DNA of 51,379 nucleotides from an uncultured Eubacteriales bacterium (GTDB lineage Bacteria > Bacillota > Clostridia > Christensenellales > UBA1242), in assembly GCA_948512295.1 (NCBI GenBank), contig CAOQRA010000004.1, forward strand, positions 7,836 to 59,214. Reading direction: 5' to 3'. The notes under the pieces are model-generated. The model searched no databases and was not told the origin of the DNA. It saw only the letters and a program-made list of their open reading frames with translations. Numbering within the stretch: position 1 is the first letter of the stretch; each line of letters begins with the position of its first letter. Below, in pieces: positions 26,201 to 33,146 of this stretch. The position numbers were made by a program, and so were the translations under genes.

Positions 26201-27796
26201 CTTCCAGGCTGGGTTTACGGCACCGCGGATTCAGTACGTGTAGTTATGATGGTAGAACTTACCTACAGCGCAAGTAGCGATGAAAAAGAAGTTTATAATG
26301 TACCAGTAACTATGACAGTTAACAGAAATATAAAATTCATTCCTAACGACAATAATGCTGTAAGAGATGGCGAAGAATATAAATTAAAAGATTATATTCA
26401 ATCGAGAGATAGTGCAGGTAATGAAATTTCTGCTGAGGCAGTCACATATTACAATGACACTTTAGAAGTTTCACTTCCAGCTTATAGCTCAATTCAGTTG
26501 ACTATCACTGACGGACAAGAAAAATCTTACACCGAAACAATCTCGAATAATACACGGGGTTACACGAAAACGCAATATGTTTCTATTTCACAGCAACTTA
26601 AAAGAATTGTAAACGCTGGTGAGGGATTTACAATCTCTGTCACAAATGAAAATGACAAACCGTTAGACAACGTTTATAGTGGTTATTTAATACGATATGG
26701 CGGCGTAGATATATGTTATATGAAGCCTAATAAAGATGAGCAAGGAAATGCAGTTACAAATGAGGCTGGTGAAGTTGTTTATTCAACGGTCGCACAAAAA
26801 GATATCACAATTACTTCGATTACTACCGATAAAATCAATGTGCCAACCTCGCAAGAACTTTCAAACGGACCAATTAATGTAACAAAGTATTATATGACAA
26901 AATATTCTTACAATGGCAGTACGTATACTTATATCATGCCAGTGACCTATCAAGTGACTAATAATTTCTATTCAATGTCTACAAACTATCAGCAATATAA
27001 ACTGGTGGATAAATATTTCCGTAGCGGCACAGGAAACGCGCAAGACCCTTACATTTATACAATTCCACAAATGGGATGGACGGATGGTATGACGCTTAAC
27101 TTGCGTGAAAACAATAGCGGTGGCGGCTTTGCTGTTTCACCTTATACATCAGATTTTGCGCAAAACTCTATTTACTTTGTGCTTACTGACTCTACTTCAT
27201 CGGGTGCGGCTACAATTAGTGAAAATGGTGTAATTACCACAACTCCTATATATAATCTTGAAAACCATTTCATTTCAGTTGCAGTATATTGTAAAGCGTC
27301 TGGCTTAGGTGGACAGTTCAGTGAAAAATCTTCATACGACAAACTTCTTGCAACAGTGATATTTAAACTTGATTCTAATGTAAACTTTGCTGACGAGGAG
27401 ATCTTAGCAAGCGAAATAAACTTGCAGAGGACGGGGCTTAGAACTATAGATTATAAATGGCAAAGTTATCAAGTGGCTGAAACTGAAATATACAAAAAAG
27501 TTGAAAATGGGAATGTGGAATCAGGCTCTAGAACGACGACAACAATTTATAAAGTAACTTCTAATGGACAGCTTAAATATTTAAAAGAGAATGTCAAAGT
27601 TGACAATTTAAATGAGGGAGTTTTAGTTAGCAGCAATACTACTGACTATTATACGGAAATAATCAATGAAGGTCTGCAAATAAGCGGAAGCTCGATAAAA
27701 ATAACTGAGAACTTGAGTGAGTATTTAGGCGCCCTTAGTGATGAAGAAATACTTATAAAATTAGGCTATAAAACTTCGTCCACGCAAGGAGCCTGA
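17267..27796 (+). CDS. giant signal-anchored surface protein
   Basis: 3,509 residues from one uninterrupted frame. The N-terminus (KKWALWKTILVVISSIVVVA) is an uncleaved signal anchor or signal peptide. The rest is Ser/Thr/Asn-rich, cysteine-poor beta-sandwich sequence, some of it Big_2-like (NQGWTFVTDNPNVIVIS, then SFGSDGEAKLWVACQG, near 806). Short motifs recur: SQTIGGKDLQL (867), PKTIGGGSIIYV (1032), GQTVGGANGINL (1540), GNAIGGDNKTL (1960), and TFAAGEGE (1677) / TFAAGEME (2096), so it is modular. There is no LPXTG, SLH or C-terminal helix, so it is probably held by its N-terminus. The cardiolipin synthase gene starts three bases after its stop. A specific function cannot be assigned; an adhesin or envelope scaffold is plausible. 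Confidence 0.8.
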   Translation: MKKWALWKTILVVISSIVVVAGATVGAIFLANGNGQELIYPENIEFSLEDKLYNANRGQFEVTEDFQLVLKSTTQSVTQNKVTLAFESNYSENLVEGTISDGVIVVPKIVKVNEPFNVKLNRGLLYKDGKVFKDENGDSVNWINGGISNIKATSENQSIRPTSVRVAVDVPVYSIDVETINMSGEVINQITEGNNFYARAKFFPEASRYLYSDNLSQNQEVREKATYFETKDTTEVVFHYDEKPYFKAGFPSKENHIVGYTFKHADKQLEIIEQYSQTALGEELFNTILSYLSSTPNDSVTNKLNPTNIEIIEASIEEFIVKKSGQTLKPLYVGSSYSLSVKPNEYTNDYLDAGIKAVGGAELNSMLKNIALYIEYVRGDEHFQVTGEQMVISGGNVVRIDGKDYILPNAAASNPYWEFYTNGSFNFQIKVVLLEEDTASESGYNIFAKDEVEQTAVVYLNSMVHSEEDLSWNDSSDIEMSLEFNGSTILPSTISLDGKANVPEDNIYQSGIYFACFDKSTDDPDSVLGSYYNAARSGNYTIDIRTLKLYALSASELTVISTGEFEIYFATVQTDSQGRFIYDENGLYKIAQITLDSVKVNVSKSLYQGSVKDVVVDAGQEDKPVYIYEGSDQLVKLAFEIKDDSVEVFTEQLVNSQIHLKVFNALNEDITSYFTFDYSLDDIDSLIVRFNLKVNDSLNLNDNMLVNRVVLYDDASKLSWDFNISTSQIILYSPKVKDITLNADIDFELDVIVTQKLSAEGSSNISILYHQVTGAAVELDSAIKFNALFNIVIKDQHDNLSIPKFNQGWTFVTDNPNVIVISQDRQSFSFGSDGEAKLWVACQGVKDETHVLTFKVKSQGIMAIKKDASQTIGGKDLQLNKNSDDSLNTSVVSVVKNAKKDAKIELKSLIDLYLDQEATIIYSNVNYNFFFTSQFIAMNDNSLLSLFGNDGMLILNTRTEGFNTASDIRTYLQQTAITEITILHNFAVDQVLNFNIYDNANTGVIAIGFNLRIQKNISLSNMPSSMDAYAATPKTIGGGSIIYVDKEPPQTSSDEFFRTFNGQYIVPSSNNDVYYLVESSSKPTDSIGQINDYGQFVFDDFWNDDSRKYNVKVLVDGIENTNALSFTILFNVKRNVRIQIGKLNNAVISASNPVNVLSNDEASRNLNNIIKVSRIDSDDSIPNITLKYKFTERSALTQNNNVLAINNSNFPFFRYNQSYLTEKIAVSICPQGGGEFALGEVEVFYNLGEEFSLNEISKNLYFEDSTRSQIPAKVEKVGDVNYLLVTSDQWRYSSELNAYKLQILSSYTENGITFPQAGGVSHYEVIQTQDGNYISFSSLNSILLGLNQDNIYLIVEIRQQDKTYARMLVPIIVSSIGMDFVKYEDSLYNNLQNAITICDSAASKEDTLLSQNVYQEVDAGKTYSIAFPTGEINDGDFGFIYPNTKNNSKFTTEISVISTTTGYYRDLKYKLEVNEFNIWELTINHLSDKITDAYLALRCDISNGPTTQTFYYLLKVKADTQVYSPIYPYNGGREEISSQVGQTVGGANGINLAEQFSVKTLHNGEYRFNVKTPNNSQLGYSYKINKVIINGEEVKEYQDKVEITFDNDNIKITPKESYTMELRIARVYDGGQEKTQSIVGGEIEYVFVLNSNVKYSLSYVGDNVNIDVNNKNNASITFAAGEGEVDEANQVETKQMKVYLNSVVSSGSSGHEGIVYGVLQAHARVDSGEEIFEGINLNPENELNSIISYNRDNANLTITRPAYVSKDGNVYIDFYTEYGYLGTLTIVFQASAQVEFKSGDGKEITTNAGVNTSLGEYIERVSLGGNQTTDYQFTAINLKSQDLTMDQIKLAKSLFGLNETLLEGEEKIYSLNIDNALNPGLNIMSSTQDFDVIFTATIEFTSNSESGTRADNKNRTYTFDFTIKVKANLKRVDKEHENPENKENINSTPENLTDATKYIAGNAIGGDNKTLPLYTDINISDLAPTSTNLNLYYKWQAATSSGAYFTPQSTWHNSLGIVTHNVPDNLSISVLITIGLSRTAYSAEGENKTDLANLQCYQTFEVVYTFNLAPNTKIQLNYPNPNAQYNESIEYLRDGVTFAAGEMEAAKNTNFIANKFFTSAPTLSKQQSRVVISKVEGANNENWSDEFTAYIDEMQNISVEQDDILLSTEYGNDQIDMSKQLSFRIGRRIKSENGTNSYEDNGTTSYVVIRIECNGVLARYKVQLEKSILSLDIAHANSKGENKVETYYVNEMASADGANIFIDNRVIKFTLNDSNSIGSLIGANYRVVFEKTESAPADAEQYHFKDLYLTSDDCGKTKYVELGTAWTEYQYLGTYVINSTNFTTGTDGTYVFNADKAVKTEGLYATAPSLTSRAMMYYMGYKIDYEYLSDDMSSLEDSNTQTTELEENDNQSEEVTAAKKSKLTFNSYFGNPEEVVSCHVLADYKTVQTASDIQKVASLKDFKYNLDNGQTMPIYEFTLVYNYTVDIDIDIGSEFNNVTTYTEVYANQLVSSVIETNKLHHPSSGRKLERSELDNDNAVLSLEVVTDVPEEYQEKYIQEYNAEITNNKASESYTYLSISPQYDELTKTHVLDWRILGHGASNKGNFVLLKLIYTASIGQNNYTKEFPLVYKVLPDYEISYGNTGAVDEDEATGIIANRTNPYPYSPESDTYNVNIAGVPSKNNIVSVVHTQLENRPNVAASGFTYSITPNKTIGTISYNVPINLNYKLKNKLVDAGWQVPDSWQNLSTAENTEETQYQDAVWKPSGDLSQLQIANVGRVVFGSQYYRLVAKDNYGYTFEVYFVLQSGEELPKADESMAFQVTEDAAFDIGVVYEVLSLEARGDKFDIVPETERNRSTPDFSMLNLININAWGFNTALDSLKASNGDWDYNKFKEESDKKYLEASDFENTKVTKLKWLYNEEEIAQFTLGKGISLATREGKTPSEIRAGESEESTIFMNAKGETKAFRAASGDHYKMPKLPGWVYGTADSVRVVMMVELTYSASSDEKEVYNVPVTMTVNRNIKFIPNDNNAVRDGEEYKLKDYIQSRDSAGNEISAEAVTYYNDTLEVSLPAYSSIQLTITDGQEKSYTETISNNTRGYTKTQYVSISQQLKRIVNAGEGFTISVTNENDKPLDNVYSGYLIRYGGVDICYMKPNKDEQGNAVTNEAGEVVYSTVAQKDITITSITTDKINVPTSQELSNGPINVTKYYMTKYSYNGSTYTYIMPVTYQVTNNFYSMSTNYQQYKLVDKYFRSGTGNAQDPYIYTIPQMGWTDGMTLNLRENNSGGGFAVSPYTSDFAQNSIYFVLTDSTSSGAATISENGVITTTPIYNLENHFISVAVYCKASGLGGQFSEKSSYDKLLATVIFKLDSNVNFADEEILASEINLQRTGLRTIDYKWQSYQVAETEIYKKVENGNVESGSRTTTTIYKVTSNGQLKYLKENVKVDNLNEGVLVSSNTTDYYTEIINEGLQISGSSIKITENLSEYLGALSDEEILIKLGYKTSSTQGA

Positions 27797-27799
27797 TAC

Positions 27800-29251
27800 A
27801 TGAACTGGTTTACAATTTTAATCACAGTTATCGCTTGTGAAAACTTCGCGCTCATGCTAGTTATGATTTTCCTAGAAAAGAAAAAACCGCAAACTATTAT
27901 TTCATGGCTTACGGTTTTGACTTTTCTACCAGTGATTGGCTTTGTGCTTTATGTGATATTTGGAAGTGGACTTTCCATTAGAACACGTCGAATGATTAAA
28001 AATAAAGCGATTTCCGAGCATGATATTATTAAAAATATAGATGGCATTCAAACCTTAGAACAAGCTAAGCAAAGCGCATTGACGCTTGACGATATGGAGA
28101 TTGTCACCTTATGTTATAACTATGGCAGCTATCCTTGTCCAGGTAATAAAATTAAAATTTATAACTGGGGCAAAGATAAACTTGCCGACCTTAAAAAAGA
28201 TATTAAAAATGCTAAATATCAAATTCACATTGAATATTACATTTTTGAAAATGATGCTACAGGAAAAGAGGTTATGGACCTACTTTGCAAAAAAGCACGA
28301 GAGGGAGTAGATGTCAAATTGATTTATGACTCGGTAGGATCTCGTCACGCTCCACGAAGATTCTTCAAAAAGCTTGCCAAGGCTGGTGGTCAAGTTGCGG
28401 AGTTTTTTCCACCGTTCATGCATTTTCGAATGATTAACTTAAAGCTTAACTACAGAAACCACAGAAAGATAGTTGTCATTGATGGCTTAACAGCGTACAC
28501 GGGCGGTATAAACATTCGCGACGACCATATGGGAAAACATAAAAGACTGACGCCTTGGCGGGACACTTCTGTTAGAATTGAGGGAAGCGGAGCATATCCA
28601 CTTCAAAACATATTTTTAGATGACTGGCGTTATTGTAAAAAAGACAATACGCCGCCAATGATTTATCTTGAAAATGGCACTTTCCCATCGCCAAAAATTT
28701 GTGGCGACGATATGGTGCAAGTAATATCCTCTGGCCCTGATTCTGGCGTGCAGAAAATTAAAGAGGTGTTTGTTAAACTGATAACTAATGCCAGAAAAAA
28801 AGTTTATCTACAAACCCCATATTTTGTGCCGGATGATACTTTTATAAGCGCTCTTAGAGTGGCTGTAAAAAGTGGAGTGGATGTACGCATTATGGTGCCA
28901 AAAGTGCCCGATAAAAAATCGGTATATCTTGTTACATTATCCTATTTAAAAGAAATGGCAGAGCTTGGCATTAAAATTTATTTATATAAAGGCTTTTTGC
29001 ACAGCAAAACTATCATTATAGACGATAACAAACTTTCCATTGGCACTTGCAATACTGATAATCGATCTTTCGGTTTAAATTTTGAGGATACTGCCATCAT
29101 TTTCTCAGAAACAATGAATAGCGAGTATACCGAAACATTTAATAAAGATTTAAAAAAATGTGACGAAGTTAATTTGGATTATTTTAAAAAGAAAAAATGG
29201 CTTACAAAATTTTTGCAAGCCATCATGCGACTTTTGTCCGCACTGTTTTAA
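27800..29251 (+). CDS. cls: cardiolipin synthase
   Basis: Membrane phospholipase D-family enzyme joining two phosphatidylglycerols to cardiolipin. 483 residues: two N-terminal helices (about 3-25 and 32-52, with KKPQTIISWLTVLTFLPVIG), then two HKD motifs, NHRKIVVIDGLTAYTGGINI (about 220) and HSKTIIIDDNKLSIGTCNTD (about 400). Length and order are standard for bacterial Cls. The Shine-Dalgarno AAGGAG lies inside the end of the giant gene and the spacer is three bases, so translation is coupled and both depend on the promoter at 17207. A terminator follows directly. Confidence 0.95.
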   Translation: MNWFTILITVIACENFALMLVMIFLEKKKPQTIISWLTVLTFLPVIGFVLYVIFGSGLSIRTRRMIKNKAISEHDIIKNIDGIQTLEQAKQSALTLDDMEIVTLCYNYGSYPCPGNKIKIYNWGKDKLADLKKDIKNAKYQIHIEYYIFENDATGKEVMDLLCKKAREGVDVKLIYDSVGSRHAPRRFFKKLAKAGGQVAEFFPPFMHFRMINLKLNYRNHRKIVVIDGLTAYTGGINIRDDHMGKHKRLTPWRDTSVRIEGSGAYPLQNIFLDDWRYCKKDNTPPMIYLENGTFPSPKICGDDMVQVISSGPDSGVQKIKEVFVKLITNARKKVYLQTPYFVPDDTFISALRVAVKSGVDVRIMVPKVPDKKSVYLVTLSYLKEMAELGIKIYLYKGFLHSKTIIIDDNKLSIGTCNTDNRSFGLNFEDTAIIFSETMNSEYTETFNKDLKKCDEVNLDYFKKKKWLTKFLQAIMRLLSALF

Positions 29252-29252
29252 C

Positions 29253-29278
29253 AAAAAAACGGCTTATGCCGTTTTTTT
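29253..29278. terminator. bidirectional terminator after cls
   Basis: AAAAAAACGGC (29253-29263) / GCCGTTTTTTT (29268-29278), loop TTAT. Also ends the convergent lipoprotein gene, whose stop is at 29282. Confidence 0.9.
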
Positions 29279-29281
29279 GTT

Positions 29282-30079
29282 TTATATTTGGGTGTAAGAA
29301 GAAAGGTCAGGTAGAGTGATGTTTCCAGTGTAGTTTTCCATATCTGCAGTTGCGTTCATAGTCATAGTCATGCCTTGAGTTGATTGAGTCATAACAGTCT
29401 CTGTCTTAAAGCCTGCGAAATTGCCATCTTTTACTACAAGATACATATCCACGTTCATTCCAGCTTGCTCACTAGTTGTGATTTGATACTTCACAGTTGT
29501 GCCATTTTCTGCCTTTTTAACTTCTGCGCCACTGTCTGACAGGTACTGAATGAACTGAGGCATAAAATTAGTCATTTCTACATTTGAAGAAATGCTATTA
29601 AGTATGTTTTCAAGCAATTCGTCTTCAGTTTCTACTGGAGAGCCTAATGTGTGTGCCAGCTTTTGACCATTATATTCACAATAGATAGTATTATTTGTCA
29701 TATATGCTGTCATATTTAAGTTGATTTTAGTGTCAGCGATGCCCATTGCTGCGCCATCACCATTCATGTTTATTTCAACTTTATAGGTTACATTGTTTTG
29801 TTCGTCAAACACAACCCAGACATTTGAGGTTGCTTTTGTACTGAAAGAACCTAACGAAGAAACTTCTACTTTAACATCAGAAACGCTTGTGTATCTTAAT
29901 CCCGAGCCCTCAAAAGAAATACCATAGTTTTCTATCTCTGTCTTTGCTTCTGTGGCATCCACTTTGCTGTAATTGCCAGACACATCTACATGTACGTTAT
30001 TGTCGCCGCAACCTACGAATGCAAATGCGCATGGCAAAACTAATGCTCCCGCTAACAAACCTTTAAAAACTTTTTTCAT
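29282..30079 (-). CDS. lipoprotein, LolA-like beta fold possible
   Basis: 265 residues. Signal peptide MKKVFKGLLAGALVLPCAFA ends in the lipobox AFVGC, with Cys followed by GDNN, so it should be lipidated and exposed on the membrane. The mature part is low in Cys and rich in Thr/Met, with alternating strands (INLNMTAYMTNNTIYCEYNG, MTMTMNATADMENYTGNITL), like LolA/LppX-type lipid-binding proteins. That comparison is an impression, not a firm assignment. ATG 30079 has GGAGGTGG five bases upstream and leads straight into a signal peptide; longer in-frame starts would spoil it. Confidence 0.75.
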   Translation of the reverse strand: MKKVFKGLLAGALVLPCAFAFVGCGDNNVHVDVSGNYSKVDATEAKTEIENYGISFEGSGLRYTSVSDVKVEVSSLGSFSTKATSNVWVVFDEQNNVTYKVEINMNGDGAAMGIADTKINLNMTAYMTNNTIYCEYNGQKLAHTLGSPVETEDELLENILNSISSNVEMTNFMPQFIQYLSDSGAEVKKAENGTTVKYQITTSEQAGMNVDMYLVVKDGNFAGFKTETVMTQSTQGMTMTMNATADMENYTGNITLPDLSSYTQI

Positions 30080-30172
30080 ATCCACCTCCATATTCAAAGT
30101 TTTTATAATATATATTAACATTGTTTTGTCCATATTGTCAAATATATCAAAATGAAAAAGTTTAATATTTTG

Positions 30173-30201
30173 TTGACATAATTTTATATAAGGAATATAA
30201 T
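30173..30201 (+). promoter_or_regulatory. consensus promoter of nfeD-stomatin operon
   Basis: TTGACA (30173-30178), exactly 17 bp, TATAAT (30196-30201). An AAAAAGGAGG Shine-Dalgarno follows before ATG 30229. Confidence 0.9.
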
Positions 30202-30228
30202 TAAAATGTAGAGAAAAAGGAGGCAGAC

Positions 30229-30675
30229 ATGGACTTTATGTTTTGGGTTTGGCTCGGAATTATTGTTGTCAGCGCAGTCATAGAGTTTATCACAATGGAT
30301 ATGACTTCTATTTGGTTTACCGCTGGTGCCGCATTGCCCTTTATTTTGTCCGCCATCGGAGGCATCCATTGGGCAATTCAAGTTGCAATATTTGTAGTGC
30401 TAACTTGCGTGTTCATTTTTGCTTTGCGGCCGCTTGCCAAAAAGTATCTTTTGAGGAATGCTAATACGAGAACTAACACTGAGGCTCTCATTGGCAAAGA
30501 GTGCAGACTTTTGACAGGCTGCGACTTTGAAACCTTGGGCAGTTTAAAAATAAATGGTGTGGTTTGGAGCGTTAAAGCTCAAAACGATGAAAAACTAGAA
30601 AAAAATGAAATTGTTAAAATTGTAGAGATTGATGGAAATAAACTTGTGGTTAAACAAGTTAATAAGGAGGATTAA
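30229..30675 (+). CDS. NfeD-like membrane protein
   Basis: 148 residues: three membrane helices (about 3-25, 32-50, 52-70, with FWVWLGIIVVSAVIEFITMD) followed by the small soluble OB-fold of short NfeD proteins (ALIGKECRLLTGCDFETLGS, then LKINGVVWSVKAQNDEKLEK). The serine-protease domain of long NfeD is absent. Short NfeD proteins partner membrane SPFH proteins, and the SPFH gene starts three bases downstream. First gene of a three-gene operon. Confidence 0.92.
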   Translation: MDFMFWVWLGIIVVSAVIEFITMDMTSIWFTAGAALPFILSAIGGIHWAIQVAIFVVLTCVFIFALRPLAKKYLLRNANTRTNTEALIGKECRLLTGCDFETLGSLKINGVVWSVKAQNDEKLEKNEIVKIVEIDGNKLVVKQVNKED

Positions 30676-30678
30676 ATT

Positions 30679-31605
30679 ATGCCAGCTTGGGGAATTGTTT
30701 TAATAGTTTTTGGAGTTTTAATTATAGTTGCACTGGCGTGCTCTATCAGAATTGTGCGTCAAGCAAATGCTGTGGTCATAGAAAGACTGGGTAAATATTG
30801 CAAAACGCTCGATACTGGAATTCACTTGATTATCCCTTTCTTTGATAGGTCAAGCAAGCCTATTTCACTTAAGGAGATTGTGGCAGACTTTAAACCACAA
30901 CCAGTGATTACTAAAGATAATGTAACTATGCAAATTGATACCGTTGTATATTTTCAAATCACCGATGCAAAACTATTCTCTTATGGTGTAGATAGCCCTA
31001 TCAAAGCGATTGAAAATTTAACAGCCACCACACTAAGAAACATTGTGGGAGAACTTGAACTAGATGAAACCCTAACTTCACGTGACACAGTAAACACAAA
31101 AATGCGAGTAATCCTAGATGAGGCAACTGATCCATGGGGAATTAAAATCAATCGTGTAGAACTTAAAAATATTCTTCCTCCTCATGATATACAAGAGGCG
31201 ATGGAAAAGCAAATGCGTGCCGAGCGTGAACGTCGTGAACAAATCTTGCGTGCTGAGGGCGAAAAGAAGTCTTCGATTCTTGTTGCAGAGGGACAAAAAC
31301 AAGCACAAATTCTGCAAGCTGAAGCTGATAAGCAGGCTAAAATTCTGGCAGCCGAGGCTGAAAGAGAGGCTTTGATTGCAACTGCAAAAGGTGAAAGCGA
31401 AGCTATTAATCTTATCAATAAAGCAAATCCGAACGCGGCCTATATTACTATGCAAGGCTTTGAAGCCTTGAAAGCCTTGGCACAAGGGCAGTCAACTAAG
31501 ATTATTGTACCAAGTGATATTCAAAATGTAGCCGGACTTTTTACAAGCATTGCAGAAAGCTTGAAAGAGCCTAAAAAGCAAGATAAAAAAGGAGATAAGA
31601 AATAA
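30679..31605 (+). CDS. SPFH/stomatin-like protein (QmcA/YbbK type)
   Basis: 308 residues: N-terminal membrane helix (WGIVLIVFGVLIIVALACSI), SPFH domain beginning RQANAVVIERLGKYCKTLDT, with TKDNVTMQIDTVVYFQITDA and RVELKNILPPHDIQEAMEKQ. A long Ala/Glu/Lys coiled coil with periodic AEGEKK, AEGQKQ and AEADKQ blocks (about 190-250) follows. Stomatin-like proteins oligomerise into rings that organise membrane domains, usually with NfeD. Shine-Dalgarno AAGGAGG. The stop overlaps the next start (TAATG). Confidence 0.95.
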   Translation: MPAWGIVLIVFGVLIIVALACSIRIVRQANAVVIERLGKYCKTLDTGIHLIIPFFDRSSKPISLKEIVADFKPQPVITKDNVTMQIDTVVYFQITDAKLFSYGVDSPIKAIENLTATTLRNIVGELELDETLTSRDTVNTKMRVILDEATDPWGIKINRVELKNILPPHDIQEAMEKQMRAERERREQILRAEGEKKSSILVAEGQKQAQILQAEADKQAKILAAEAEREALIATAKGESEAINLINKANPNAAYITMQGFEALKALAQGQSTKIIVPSDIQNVAGLFTSIAESLKEPKKQDKKGDKK

Positions 31606-32120
31606 TGAAAAATTTAAAGAAAATTATAATTGATGTAATTATGTTAATTTGTCCTATATTATTGTACGTTTTTATGTCACAAAGTTATGTAGTAGGAAAT
31701 GTAAGTATTTTAGGACAATCAACCCAAGGATCATTAGCCAGCGGCTTCGACCTTATCAATTTTGAAGGCAATGACGCTGCAACTTTCAATGCTGTTTGCC
31801 TGCTTCTTACTTGCATCTTTGCTGGAATTTTAATGCTTTCTGCTTTAGTTTCACTTTTAGCCGATTTTAAAATTATAAAAAATAATATGGCTGTAAAAGC
31901 AGTTTCTATCTTGAAATTTATTTCAATCGTTGTAATTTTTATAACTACAATCGCAAGCTTAATTTATGTGGCTTCTGAATATTCTAAGCAAGTTGGCGTT
32001 GAGGGAGCAAATATATCTGCGGGTGCTGACTGGGCAGTTATTGTAAACATGATTTTAGGTTTTGTACTTGTAATTGCTTGGGTGTTCACATTTGTAGAGT
32101 ATTTCAAAAGAAGAAAATAG
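31605..32120 (+). CDS. four-helix membrane protein
   Basis: 171 residues with four hydrophobic helices (about 10-28, 62-85, 100-122, 143-165). It is not recognised as a named family. Its ATG overlaps the stomatin stop by one base, so it is the third gene of the nfeD-stomatin operon and probably works at the same membrane site. An extracytoplasmic loop between helices 1 and 2 contains a small polar, Gln/Ser/Gly-rich stretch. A strong terminator follows. Confidence 0.8.
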   Translation: MKNLKKIIIDVIMLICPILLYVFMSQSYVVGNVSILGQSTQGSLASGFDLINFEGNDAATFNAVCLLLTCIFAGILMLSALVSLLADFKIIKNNMAVKAVSILKFISIVVIFITTIASLIYVASEYSKQVGVEGANISAGADWAVIVNMILGFVLVIAWVFTFVEYFKRRK

Positions 32121-32127
32121 AATATAT

Positions 32128-32157
32128 AAAACGCTCGCATTCGTGCGAGCGTTTTTA
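32128..32157 (+). terminator. terminator of nfeD-stomatin operon
   Basis: ACGCTCGCA (32131-32139) / TGCGAGCGT (32144-32152) with a TTCG tetraloop and T-run. Confidence 0.9.
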
Positions 32158-32192
32158 TCATTTTTATATATAGTTTCATATCTATTTATATT

Positions 32193-33020
32193 ATGATAAA
32201 ATTATGCGATACTCATAACGACTACTTGTCGCAGCTTCCTATTGATGAAATACAAAACTATGTACTAAAAAGCAAAGATGTTTTAATTTGCGCCTCCTAT
32301 TGGAGCACCAAAAAAGAGGAAAAACAAATTCAAAGCGATTTAACTGTGCGCGCCCAAAAACTTCGAAGCATAGACACCTGTCATTTGCTTCACATTGAGG
32401 ATATGTGGTGGATAAAGAATAAAAAAGCCTTAGACAACTTATTATATTTGCAACCTTTTTCGTGTTCGCTTACATGGAACGGGCAAAACGTGCTTGCAAG
32501 CGGCAGCAAGGCGCAGGGAGGGCTTACAGAATGGGGAAGAAAATGCATTTCGCAACTTATAGATAGAAATGTATTGCTTGACACCGCACATTTAAATCGA
32601 CAAAGCTTTTTTGAGGTCACAAAACTTGTGAGGCGAAACCTATATTGCTCACACACGGGCTTTTATGGCATAAGACGACATAAGAGAAATTTAACTGATA
32701 AACAAATAAATATGATTGTTAAGTCGGACGGGTTTATAGGTCTATACTTTTATGATGATGCACTTAAAAGAACGCGTTCTCCATTTGTTATAGACGATAT
32801 TATCAGCAGTATAGAATATTTTACTTCTCGATGGGGATGTGATAATCTTGGCTTTGGTACAGATTTTTATGGGATTGATAATTATCCACAAGGAATAAAG
32901 GGATATATTGATTTTGCTAGGCTTGAAAAAGCATTACTATCAAAAGGTTATTCGCAACACTCTATCGACAAAATCTTTTATAAAAATTTCTTAAATTTTT
33001 GCGCAAGTTTAGAAAAATAA
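32193..33020 (+). CDS. membrane dipeptidase-like metalloenzyme (peptidase M19)
   Basis: 275 residues of the renal dipeptidase type. Metal ligands are in order: CDTHNDYL (about 5-12), HIED (about 66-69), LLDTAHL (about 130), CSHTGFYG (about 150) and GFGTDFYGI (about 229). LTEWGRKCISQLIDR and RNLTDKQINMIV match the family. M19 enzymes cleave dipeptides, including D-amino-acid ones. It is shorter than typical M19 (about 320-400), and has no signal peptide, so it is probably cytoplasmic. No Shine-Dalgarno is visible before ATG 32193. Confidence 0.88.
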   Translation: MIKLCDTHNDYLSQLPIDEIQNYVLKSKDVLICASYWSTKKEEKQIQSDLTVRAQKLRSIDTCHLLHIEDMWWIKNKKALDNLLYLQPFSCSLTWNGQNVLASGSKAQGGLTEWGRKCISQLIDRNVLLDTAHLNRQSFFEVTKLVRRNLYCSHTGFYGIRRHKRNLTDKQINMIVKSDGFIGLYFYDDALKRTRSPFVIDDIISSIEYFTSRWGCDNLGFGTDFYGIDNYPQGIKGYIDFARLEKALLSKGYSQHSIDKIFYKNFLNFCASLEK

Positions 33021-33091
33021 GTTATAAATAATGGCTTTTTGTATATAAAAATCGTAATTGTTAAATTTTTGTCAAAATTGCTCAAATTTGG

Positions 33092-33120
33092 TTGACAACT
33101 CCCCCCCCCCATGCTATACT
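33092..33120 (+). promoter_or_regulatory. promoter with ten-C tract in its spacer
   Basis: TTGACA (33092-33097), 17-bp spacer (33098-33114) and TATACT (33115-33120). The spacer contains an uninterrupted run of ten C (33101-33110). In such an AT-rich genome this is far from expected. Gain or loss of one or two C by slippage would shift the spacing from the optimal 17 bp and switch the lipoprotein gene on or off. Confidence 0.85.
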
Positions 33121-33146
33121 CGGGTATAACATAGAAGGAGGTTGTT

